From CAMDBL01 sp964498125 (GTDB lineage Bacteria; Pseudomonadota; Alphaproteobacteria; Rhizobiales; Hyphomicrobiaceae): a DNA stretch of 64,000 bases. The number at the start of each line of letters is the position of its first letter. Positions within the stretch are counted from its first letter, which is position 1. The translations under genes were made by a program, and so were the position numbers. The notes beneath the pieces were generated by a model, which had not been told where the DNA came from, ran no database searches, and worked only from the letters and a program-made list of their open reading frames with translations. Of the stretch, positions 27,519-35,172 are shown one piece after another. The DNA is taken from contig CAZCGE010000123.1 in assembly GCA_964498125.1 (NCBI GenBank), positions 1 to 64,000 on the forward strand, given 5' to 3'.

Positions 27519-28321
27519 CGCGTCACCAGTCCCCAGCGTTCTCCCGTGGCGCGTTCTATCGGCGCTAAAATCCAGCTGTCGACGATGTACCACAAGATAC
27601 CGAGGATGATCATGCCGAGCAAGATCTCGACCACGGAGCCGGCGCGTCTGGCATCGAACATGAGAAAGCCGATGCCGCTGGTACCGACGATGATCTCCGC
27701 CGCGATCAGCGCCCGCCAGCCATAGCCCAGGCCATTGCGCAGCCCGGTGACGATATTGGGCAGCGCCCCAGGCAGCACGACCTCCCACAAGATGCGCAGG
27801 CGGGACGCACCGAGGCTCAGGGCGGCGCGGTGCATGTTGATCGGGATCGAGCGCACCCCGAGCACGGTGTTGAGCACGACGGGAAAGATCACCGTGTAGA
27901 CGATGACGACCGTCATGGTGACGAGGCCGTAGCCGAACCAGATCACCAGGATCGGCAACCAGGCGATATCGCCGATGGCCTGGAAGAACAGCAGCAGCGG
28001 CCACAACGCCTTGTGTGCCCACTGGCTGAGCCCGATCAGGATGCCGAGCGGAATCCCCAGCGCGATCCCCCAGAAGGCGCCCGCGCCGAGGCGCACCATG
28101 CTGTCCTGCAGGTAGTCCGGCAGGATGCCCTTGTAGACCAGGTCGCCAAACGACCGCACGACATCCAGAGGTCCCGGCAAGAACACCCGCGGGAAAATCT
28201 CCATCGCGGTGACGGCCCACCAGAGCGCCACCACGGGCACGAACGGGACGATCGACGCAATCGACGGCCAGCGCGCCGTCAACCGCACATAGGCGCTCCA
28301 GGTCTGCAGCAGGACAGTCAT
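27515..28321 (-). CDS. ABC transporter permease, SsuC/TauC-like (second of two)
   Basis: 268 residues, about six membrane helices, and the BPD_transp_1 coupling loop HRAALSLGASRLRILWEVVL followed by PGALPNIVTGLRNGLGYGWR. The ATG at 28321 overlaps the stop of the preceding permease gene (ATGA). Taurine/nitrate systems usually have one permease that dimerises; here two different ones are encoded in tandem, so the transporter may be a heterodimer. Confidence 0.94.
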   Translation of the reverse strand: MTVLLQTWSAYVRLTARWPSIASIVPFVPVVALWWAVTAMEIFPRVFLPGPLDVVRSFGDLVYKGILPDYLQDSMVRLGAGAFWGIALGIPLGILIGLSQWAHKALWPLLLFFQAIGDIAWLPILVIWFGYGLVTMTVVIVYTVIFPVVLNTVLGVRSIPINMHRAALSLGASRLRILWEVVLPGALPNIVTGLRNGLGYGWRALIAAEIIVGTSGIGFLMFDARRAGSVVEILLGMIILGILWYIVDSWILAPIERATGERWGLVTR

Positions 28322-29109
28322 GCGCGCTGCACCATGCCCCAGCGCTCGATGGTCGCGCGTTCCAGCGGCGCCAGCACCAGGCGATCGAGCAGCAGCCACA
28401 GCACGCCGATGACGATCATGCCGAGCACGATGACCTCGGTGCGGTAGAAGTCGCGGGCGACGAACAGCATGTAGCCGAGGCCGACGTTGGTGGCGATCAT
28501 CTCCGCCGCGATCAGCCCGCGCCAGGCGAAGCCGAGCCCGGTACGGACACCCGTGACGATATTGGGCAGGGCGCCCGGCAGCAACACTTCCGTTAGCATC
28601 GCCCAGCGGCCCGCGCCCAGGGACGCCGCGGCATTGCGCACCACTCGCGGAATGGTCGAGACGCCGAGCAGGGTGTTGTAGGTGACGATGAAGAATACGG
28701 CGTTGAAAATGACGAACGTGATGGCGCCGAAGCCGTAGCCGAACCACAGCGTGGCGATAGGGATCCAGGCGATGCCGGCCAGCACCGAGAAGAAGCGGAA
28801 CAGCGGCGTCAGGAAGGTCGAGACGATGGGGCTCACGCCCATCGCGATCCCTAAGGGTATAGCCAGCAGCAGGGCCAGCACGGTCCCGACTGCCACCCGC
28901 AGCAGGCTGGCGCCGATGTGTGCGACCAGAGTTCCATCCTGGATGCCCTCGAGACCGGCCTCAATCACCGAGGTGAGGTGCGGGAACAGGCGCGGATTGA
29001 CGTCAAAATACGGGATCAAGACGGCCCATAGAACGAGCAGGACGGCAAAAGGAGAGAAGAACAAGAGCGCCTTAGAGAGCGATTGCCGCAGCCGCATCAG
29101 AATGCTCAC
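28318..29109 (-). CDS. ABC transporter permease, SsuC/TauC-like (first of two)
   Basis: 263 residues, first gene of the leftward operon. About six membrane helices; the coupling loop RNAAASLGAGRWAMLTEVLL is followed by PGALPNIVTGVRTGLGFAWR, closely parallel to the downstream permease but clearly diverged elsewhere. The 480-base gap upstream is shared with the divergent amidohydrolase gene and should hold the operon promoter. Confidence 0.94.
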   Translation of the reverse strand: MSILMRLRQSLSKALLFFSPFAVLLVLWAVLIPYFDVNPRLFPHLTSVIEAGLEGIQDGTLVAHIGASLLRVAVGTVLALLLAIPLGIAMGVSPIVSTFLTPLFRFFSVLAGIAWIPIATLWFGYGFGAITFVIFNAVFFIVTYNTLLGVSTIPRVVRNAAASLGAGRWAMLTEVLLPGALPNIVTGVRTGLGFAWRGLIAAEMIATNVGLGYMLFVARDFYRTEVIVLGMIVIGVLWLLLDRLVLAPLERATIERWGMVQRA

Positions 29110-29589
29110 TCAGATCCCAGCCAGCCGTCAGTCGGCCGGCATGGATACTAGCGAGGCGCACTCGAAATGTCTGCTTGGGGTCGCGTCACGCGTCAACCTT
29201 CCTACGGGAGATGTGATCGGGAAGCTGACGTGGAGTCAAGCGCTGGACGCGATCCACCGAGCCCCGAAGAACGATATCCACCAGCGACCCGTCGTGGCGA
29301 CGCGATACCCCAATCAACGGACATGATTGGCGACGAGCAAATTGTTGCCGATCGCGCATTGGCCGAGGTCCGCTCCTGTATAACCAGACCGGAGGCACGG
29401 TACCCTCGGATACGGGCCGCCGAAGTGGCGACGAATGCCTTGTGCTTGAAGTCGAAATTCGCTGGTGAGAGCCGTCTGCGGCAAGGCGTGGTGAGAGCGC
29501 ACTCGCCCCAGCACGATCCAGGGGGGCTGGACATGGTGAGCGCGACCTGTTGCGATACCAAACTCCCATGGCACAGAGGAGCTGCCCCG
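29110..29589. promoter_or_regulatory. divergent intergenic region, nothing identified
   Basis: 480 bases between the leftward ABC operon and the rightward amidohydrolase. Promoters for both must lie here. The frame of the amidohydrolase stays open back to 29167, but those residues show no family similarity. No convincing hairpin, operator or gene seen. Confidence 0.4.
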
Positions 29590-30432
29590 ATGACGATCAT
29601 CGACTCCCAAGTCCACGCCTATGAGGCGAATACGCCGAAGCGACCCTGGCACAGTGTGCCGAACTGGCCCGATCACGTTACGGGCGACGAGATGGTGGCG
29701 GCGATGGACAAGGTCGGCGTCGACGGCGCAATCTTCATCTCCGCCTTTTCCATGTACCGTTACGACGCCAGTTATGCAGTGGAGGTACAGCGGGCCCATC
29801 CCGGTCGGCTCGCGCTCGTCAAGCCGGTCGACCCAGACGATCCGGCGGTGGCCGACGTCATTGCTGACTGGAAGAAGACTCCGGGCACGGTCGGCATTCG
29901 TATCATTATGGCAAAGGAGGCGAAACACGATCCCAACGACCCGGGCCTCGACCGGATCCTGCGCGCGGCCGTGAAGCACGACTTTCCCGTCAACATGCTG
30001 TGTTGGGGCAACGTGGACGCAGGCGCGGCGTTGATAGATCGCCATCCCGATACGCGCTTCATCATCGACCATCTGGCCATCCCGCAGCCCCGCACGCCGC
30101 CCGCAGGGCCGCAGCCCTGGGCCGACCTGCCAATGGTTCTGGACCTTGCCAAGCGCAAGAATGCCGTGATCAAGGTGAGCGGCGCCTGCACGCTGTCCCG
30201 GGAGCCGTTTCCGTTCCCGGATATCTGGGACCCGCTGGCTCGCGTGTTCGATGCCTGGGGTTTCGACCGGTGCCTGTGGGGCACGGACTGGACTCGCGCA
30301 TTCGCGGTCGTCAAATACGAGGAGGCCGTCGAGCCCTTCCTTAAAACCGACCGCCTGAGCGACAGTGAGCGAGCGATGCTGATGGGCGGCGCGTGCGCCA
30401 AGGCCTATGGCTGGTCGCCGAAGAAAGGTTAG
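29590..30432 (+). CDS. amidohydrolase-2 family metal-dependent hydrolase
   Basis: 280 residues with a TIM-barrel amidohydrolase pattern: TIIDSQVHAYEANTPKRPWH at the start (the family DxxVH strand), a KPVDPDDP segment, the histidine-containing RFIIDHLAIPQP (~residue 158-168) and the terminal CLWGTDWTRAF with the conserved aspartate. Relatives include 2-pyrone-4,6-dicarboxylate lactonase-like and ACMSD-like enzymes, which act on aromatic breakdown products. The start at 29590 follows AGAGGAGCTG. It is divergent from the taurine/nitrate-type ABC operon and may act on the compound that system imports. Confidence 0.88.
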   Translation: MTIIDSQVHAYEANTPKRPWHSVPNWPDHVTGDEMVAAMDKVGVDGAIFISAFSMYRYDASYAVEVQRAHPGRLALVKPVDPDDPAVADVIADWKKTPGTVGIRIIMAKEAKHDPNDPGLDRILRAAVKHDFPVNMLCWGNVDAGAALIDRHPDTRFIIDHLAIPQPRTPPAGPQPWADLPMVLDLAKRKNAVIKVSGACTLSREPFPFPDIWDPLARVFDAWGFDRCLWGTDWTRAFAVVKYEEAVEPFLKTDRLSDSERAMLMGGACAKAYGWSPKKG

Positions 30433-30608
30433 GTTGTTTGGCGGTCGTGTCCGGCCTACTTTCCACTCGCGGTCGGAGTGATCTGAAAGCTTCCGTCGGG
30501 CGGCTGACGCGACGGGCCAAGGGCTGACATGATGCTCATGTTCATGGCGGTCGTTTTTGCGACGGCTCATGGAGGTGCATCGGAAATTTACGTGTCTGAT
30601 CCGCTAGA

Positions 30609-30857
30609 TCAGTCGCTCCCGACGGTGCGGTCACGGAACGCGATCATGTCGCGCGGCTTCCACGTGGTATCGATGTGCAGCAAGGGAAACGGCGGCTTTT
30701 GCGGCCAGAACGGCCTGCGGGCAAGATGCAGCAGAACCGTCGAGTCCTTGCCGATCGAATAGAGCAGCACCGGCTTGCGGAACTGTGCCTCAGCCTCACG
30801 GAAGATGTGGATGCTCTCGGACTCGAGCAGATCAAGATGGGATATTTGCGCTGTCAT
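30609..30857 (-). pseudogene. cysD: cysD fragment (sulfate adenylyltransferase subunit 2, N-terminal)
   Basis: 82 residues: MTAQISHLDLLESESIHIFR, then the PP-loop LLYSIGKDSTVLLHLARRPF, and PLLHIDTTWKPRDMIAFRDR, exactly the first quarter of CysD. It then stops; CysD is normally about 300 residues, and nothing of its remainder or of cysN follows. The overlap with cysH (four bases) shows it was part of a cysI-cysH-cysD operon. The fragment cannot make a working ATP sulfurylase. Confidence 0.85.
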
Positions 30858-31618
30858 CGTGCGGCAACCTTGCTCAGTGGGCGGTTATGCAGCCCGCATT
30901 CCTTGCCGTCCTCGGTCTCCCACCACCAGCGGCCAGCCCTAATGTCCTCGCCGGGATGGACTGCGCGCGTGCACGGTTGGCAGCCGATCGAGGGGAAGCC
31001 CCGCGCGTGGAGTGGGTTCATGGGGATGGCGTGCAGCGCGACATAGGCTTCGAGCCTGTCGAGCGACCAGTCCGCGATTGGATTGATCTTGAAGAGACTA
31101 TGCTCGCTGTCCCATGCTGCGATAGGCACCTCGGCGCGTCCCGCCGTCTGCTCGCGGCGCAGACCGGTGAGCCACGCCGACGCACCGGCGAGCCCTCGTT
31201 GCAATGGCAGAACCTTGCGGACGTTGCAGCAAGCCCTACGCGCCTCGGTCGAGCTGCGAAAGCCAAGCACGCCGTCACGCGCAACAATGGCTTCGACGTC
31301 TGCAGCGAGCGGTGCGAGAACGCGAACCTTGACGCCGTAGCGCTGCTCATTCGCTGCCAGCGTGTCGATCGTCTCCGGGAACAGACGGCCGGTATCGAGC
31401 GTGAAGGCGTCGATGGCTGCACCGCTCTCCGCAATCGCATGCAGGATCGCCTGATCCTCGATGCCGAGGCTAGTCGAGAAGGCAATCCGTCCCGGCACGG
31501 TTTCGCTGATCAATCGGATGCGATCGGAAAGATCGCGTGTCCGGGCCAATCGCTCGGCCAATTCTGCGGTCAATTCTGGGGCATGCCGCTCTCGGGTCGT
31601 TGAGGCTGCAATGGTCAT
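30854..31618 (-). CDS. cysH: adenylyl-sulfate (APS) reductase, CysH family
   Basis: 254 residues, apparently complete. Strand-loop motif FSTSLGIEDQAILHAIAESG, the LDTGRLFPETIDT motif, and the iron-sulfur ligands that mark APS rather than PAPS reductases: CC in EARRACCNVRKV and CxxC in IGCQPCTRAV. The C-terminal catalytic cysteine is in KECGLH. It reduces adenylyl sulfate to sulfite in assimilation. It overlaps the cysI remnant (four bases) and the cysD fragment. With both neighbours broken, it may be a surviving gene of a dead pathway copy. Confidence 0.92.
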   Translation of the reverse strand: MTIAASTTRERHAPELTAELAERLARTRDLSDRIRLISETVPGRIAFSTSLGIEDQAILHAIAESGAAIDAFTLDTGRLFPETIDTLAANEQRYGVKVRVLAPLAADVEAIVARDGVLGFRSSTEARRACCNVRKVLPLQRGLAGASAWLTGLRREQTAGRAEVPIAAWDSEHSLFKINPIADWSLDRLEAYVALHAIPMNPLHARGFPSIGCQPCTRAVHPGEDIRAGRWWWETEDGKECGLHNRPLSKVAAR

Positions 31619-33027
31619 ACGCCGCTCTCCGATTGCAGGGTCACGTCGGCATGGAATTTATTGCCGGCAGTCGTCGCTTTGACGTAGCCGGCGCGGATCG
31701 TGAAATCGCCGAATCTCTCGCCAGCCCCGCGTTCTTTGGCATAGCGCCGCAGCATCGGCTCCAGCGTCGTGACGATACGGGCCTTATCGACGTCCTGCGC
31801 CACGAGCTTGTTCAGCCGCGAACCGTCGAATGCCGCGCCGAGATAGAGATTGTAGAGTCCGGGGCCGCGACCGACGAGGCCAATCTCGGCGAGATACGGC
31901 CGTGCGCAGCCGTTTGGGCAACCGGTCATGCGGATGACGATGTCGTCGTCGCGCAGCCCAGCTCGGTCGAGCACGTCCTCGATCGCCGTTATCAGCTCAG
32001 GCAGGAAGCGCTCGCTTTCGGCCAGCGCCAGGCCGCCGGTCGGCAGCGCGACGCACGCCATCGAGTTGCGGCGCAGGCCTGAAGTGGTGGCGACCGCCAC
32101 GCCGTGCGCTGCGAGCATGCCGTCGATCTTCTTCTTCGCCGTAGCCGTGACGCCGGCGATGATCACGTTCTGGTTGGCGGTGCAGATCAGCTCGCCCTTG
32201 TGGATGCCGGCGATTGCACGAAGTGCCGTTCGCAACGTGTGTCCCGGAAGATCCTTGATGCGGCCATTCTCGACGAACAGGCCAAGGTGCCACTGGCCGT
32301 TCGCGCCTTTGTGCCAGCCTATGGGGTCCCCGGTGCTGTCGAACTTGTACGGACGTGGCGCCTCCAGCGCATGCCCCAGTCGCCGCTCGACCTCGGCGCG
32401 GAAGGCGTCGAGCCCGCGGTCCTCGATGGTGTACTTGAGCCGGGCTCGCTTGCGATTCTCTCTGTTGCCCCAGTCACGCTGCACGGTGAGGATCTTCTCG
32501 GCGACGTCGAGCGCCTGCTCGGTCGTGCAGAAGCCGAGCACGTCGGCGGTGCGCGGGAACGTATCCGGCTCGCCGTGCGTCATGCCCATGCCGCCGCCGA
32601 CCGTGACGTTCCAGCCAATCACCCGCTCCTGCTCGACAATGGCGATGAAGCCGAGGTCATGCGCGAAGATGTCGACGTCGTTGTGCGGCGGCACGGCCAC
32701 GACGGTCTTGAACTTGCGCGGCAGGTAATGCTTGCCGTAGATCGGCTCCTCGTCCGCACCGGCACCGCTGCTCGTGTCCTTGACCTTCTCCCCGTCGAGC
32801 CAGATCTCGTGATAGGCGCCGGTCTTTGGCAGCAGGTGCTCGCTCAATCCGCGCGCAAGGTGCAGAGCCTCCGCATGCGCCTTCGACAGGTGCGCGTTGC
32901 ACGTCGCCAGCACGTTGCGGTTGACATCGCCGCACGCGGCCAGAGTGTCGAGCGCCGCCGCGTCGATGGCCTGCATCGTCCGCCGCATGTTCGACTTGAT
33001 GACGCCGTGAAACTGGAACGTCTGCCG
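31615..33027 (-). pseudogene. cysI: cysI remnant: sulfite reductase hemoprotein lacking its N-terminus and one cluster ligand
   Basis: About 470 codons match the sulfite reductase hemoprotein from RQTFQFHGVIKSNM onward, including DVNRNVLATCNAHLSKAHAE, YLPRKFKTVVAVPPHNDVDI, VIGWNVTVGGGMGMTHGEPD and the siroheme/cluster segment RMTGCPNGCARPYLAEIGLV. The family is about 550-570 residues, so roughly the first 100 are missing. At the first cluster motif the sequence reads NSMACVALPTGGLALAES, where the family has a second cysteine six residues after the first; here it is glycine, which needs only one base change. DNA upstream of about 33027 is from an unrelated SUMF1-type gene. The longest ATG-started product would begin at 32988. 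Probably inactive. Confidence 0.85.
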
Positions 33028-33265
33028 CGCACCTGAACCCGATCTGGCCGTGGCCCATCGCCGGATTGCGCCACGACACCGTGCGGTTCCAGGCGACGAG
33101 CTTGTCGGGCGTGCCGTCGAAGATGTCGTTGCCGCCGCGCACGATGCGTTTGCCGGGACGTGTCAGGTTGTCGCGTGCGTCGTCGGGGCGAAGGAGATAG
33201 GGGCGATCGTGCGAACTGGTCCATTCGAGCAGGCTCCCGCTCATGTCGAGCAACCGCTCGGGAGT
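33026..33265 (-). pseudogene. SUMF1/FGE-domain C-terminal fragment fused to the cysI remnant
   Basis: In a frame shifted by one relative to cysI, about 80 codons read PERLLDMSGSLLEWTSS, then RIVRGGNDIFDG, a central NRTVSWRNPAMG and a terminal HGQIGFRCA. These are the last blocks of a SUMF1-type domain (DMSGNVWEWTSS, RVLRGGSW and GFRCA in typical members, and in the intact gene at 5504). Upstream of 33265 the frame meets a stop and similarity ends. The GFRCA end falls precisely where cysI homology starts in the other frame (CGGCAG at the junction), so two unrelated genes have been joined by recombination. Confidence 0.72.
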
Positions 33266-33910
33266 CGCGCAACGTCGCTGATCCTGTCATCAATTCCTGC
33301 ATCGATGGCCAAGTCGCGGCGCTGATGATTGGAGCCTTCAAGTTCGAAAGTCGATTTCACGCCATGATCCTCGAGACGAAGGATGATGTGGTCTCAATAG
33401 CGTTGGCCTTGCGGCACGTCTCAAAGCCGGTTGGCGGCATGCACTTGCTCAGCGGCTTCCCGTCGTAGGACAGGCGTGCCGCAACGCTGGGGCTCCTGAC
33501 GGATTGTAGTTCGAGCCGAGCTGACGAAGTGCGTCGGATTGGGGGATGAATTGGGAGATGATACAATGATGTCTGGCTCATAACATAATGATTATAAAAC
33601 AAATATATCCTAAGATCCGAATCCCTCTCTCTCCGCCACTGGGCCATCTCGGCCGATCTCACCCCGTCTCAAAACATCGAAAAATGCTCCGCGGGCAATT
33701 CGAACTCTCTTTGCCGCGCGTGGCCGGCTTTCCAGAGTCCCCCCTGATCGACATGCTGGACTTGCGAATTCCCCCTGCACTCATTCTGGCGGAGCAGGGC
33801 CGGGAGCATGCTCGCCCGCGGAATCCTGCGCGCCGATCCGCCGGCATCGCCGATCTCGGGCAAGTCGATCGACGATTGCTCGCATCCCTCGCGCAGCCTG
33901 CCTCGAGGCT
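33266..33910. other. gene-free segment with an AT-rich patch
   Basis: No gene recognised over 645 bases. From about 33540 to 33620 the composition becomes markedly AT-rich (ATAACATAATGATTATAAAA and similar), unlike anything else in the window, and this patch ends exactly at the tRNA-like fragment at 33614. The rest looks like ordinary high-GC noncoding or decayed DNA. Confidence 0.55.
33614..33638 (+). repeat. serine tRNA 3'-end fragment, probable attachment-site scar
   Basis: The bases CGAATCCCTCTCTCTCCG followed by CCA reproduce the T-arm 3' side, acceptor strand and CCA end of bacterial serine tRNAs. No matching 5' part (acceptor GGAGAGA, D-arm, anticodon arm) lies upstream; AT-rich DNA is there instead. 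The base of the T loop reads GATCCGAATC instead of GGTTCGAATC, which also rules out a working tRNA. Such 3' pieces are left at the far end of islands that integrated into a tRNA gene. Confidence 0.6.
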
Positions 33911-35155
33911 TCAACCCGTGCCGGCCGCTCGAGATGGCTTCGCCAATGCCGCCCAGGACTTGCGGCATCGCGGACAGGCCGCGGGGTGGCAGGCCCGGCA
34001 GAACGGCTTGCCACAAGAGCGGCACGCAGCCTGCCCGCCAGCGTCGGTCAGGTGCAGATGATCGTCGCACACGTGGCGCTCGGTATCGAGGCCGATGCCC
34101 CAGTCGCTCGGCGCCGGCTCCATCCGGCGAGCGGCGACGTGCCAGTCCATGGCAATGCTACGCTCGCCCTTGCGCCGCTTGATCAGGACCTCGTGGCGCT
34201 GCACCGGCGCCACCAAGACGAGCGCCTGCACCCACTCGATTGTCACGTTGAGTGCGTAGTTGTGGCGCAGATCATCGAGCTTGGCGGCGTACTCGCGCTC
34301 GATCGAGGCGACGCGCAGGCGCTCCCGCGCGATGGCCGCCTCGAGCTTCTCGCCCGGTTCGATCTTCTCCTTCTTCTTCTCGGCGGACTTGCGCGGCTTC
34401 GGCTCGGCGACCAGACGCTCGAGCCCCGCCAGCTTGATCAGCGCAGCGCGCCGCAGATCATCGTGATAGGCGTGCACACGGCGGCGGTCGCGGTCGAGAC
34501 GGCGGAGCATGGCAGCGAGGAAAGGCTCGAGGTCCGCACGCACCAGCCGGTCGAGCAGCGGCCCTGTTCGATCGGCAATGGTGGCGGCGCCCCATGCCGG
34601 ACCAGCGGCCCGCGCCACCGTCGGTTCCAGCGACTGCCAACTATCGGCGCGATCGATCGCCCGGCGCAGCGCCGTCAGCAAATCCTCGTCGAGCACGGCT
34701 CCAGTGGTGCAGTTGAAGCCCACCCAGACCAGGCCCTCGCGCTTCTCGTCCGACACGGCGGCGTAGCGGAACGCCAGCAGCAGACAGCGGGTCCAAGCGG
34801 CCTCGACGCCCTTCAGCCGCCACACCGCGTTGGGCAGGGACAAGGCGCCGTCAATCAGCCGCTCGGGATCGTTGGGCGGCAAGACGCCCTCGGGCAATAC
34901 GAGCTGGCGCTCGGCGATCCGGCCGCGCTCCCCCAGCACGGTGTCCAGCCGCTCGAGCCAGTCGTCGTCGAGCCCGATCCGGATCGTGCCAGCCAGCGCG
35001 TCGTTACCAAAGCCTAGCCGCACCAGCTCCGGCCAGCCGAACGCCGTCCGCAGCGTCGCCGGCGCCAACACGTCGAGGCCGTCCGGCTCGATCGCCTCAA
35101 CGACGGCGCCTTCGTATTCCAACAAATCGGCAACGACCTCGCGCAAGGCAGTCAT
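33911..35155 (-). CDS. helicase-partner protein with charged coiled coil and cysteine-rich C-terminus
   Basis: 414 residues, not a family I can name. Residues ~1-230 look globular and helical, with leucine-rich segments such as FGWPELVRLGFGNDALAGTI and VWVGFNCTTGAVLDEDLL. Residues ~255-320 are a highly charged coiled coil (KPRKSAEKKKEKIEPGEKLE, ARERLRVASIEREYAAKLDD). The tail holds a VCDDHLH motif and three CxxC pairs in the pattern CxxC-x4-CxxC-H-x3-CxxC, presumably zinc-binding. AGGAGAAGCCC precedes the ATG and the gene starts 17 bases after the SNF2 helicase stop, so they are co-translated. The layout recalls the C-terminal half of RapA/HepA-type proteins on a separate chain, but that is inference. 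Confidence 0.75.
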   Translation of the reverse strand: MTALREVVADLLEYEGAVVEAIEPDGLDVLAPATLRTAFGWPELVRLGFGNDALAGTIRIGLDDDWLERLDTVLGERGRIAERQLVLPEGVLPPNDPERLIDGALSLPNAVWRLKGVEAAWTRCLLLAFRYAAVSDEKREGLVWVGFNCTTGAVLDEDLLTALRRAIDRADSWQSLEPTVARAAGPAWGAATIADRTGPLLDRLVRADLEPFLAAMLRRLDRDRRRVHAYHDDLRRAALIKLAGLERLVAEPKPRKSAEKKKEKIEPGEKLEAAIARERLRVASIEREYAAKLDDLRHNYALNVTIEWVQALVLVAPVQRHEVLIKRRKGERSIAMDWHVAARRMEPAPSDWGIGLDTERHVCDDHLHLTDAGGQAACRSCGKPFCRACHPAACPRCRKSWAALAKPSRAAGTG

Positions 35156-35172
35156 GGGCTTCTCCTACGGCT

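Noticed and set aside
30529..30762. Rightward frame opposite the cysD fragment
   Set aside because: Hydrophobic start looks signal-like, but most of it is the antisense of recognisable cysD sequence.
33614..33638. A complete serine tRNA gene
   Set aside because: The 5' acceptor strand, D-arm and anticodon arm are absent upstream and the T-loop is altered.
33357..33662. Leftward frame across the AT-rich patch
   Set aside because: No similarity, and it runs through the tRNA-like fragment.
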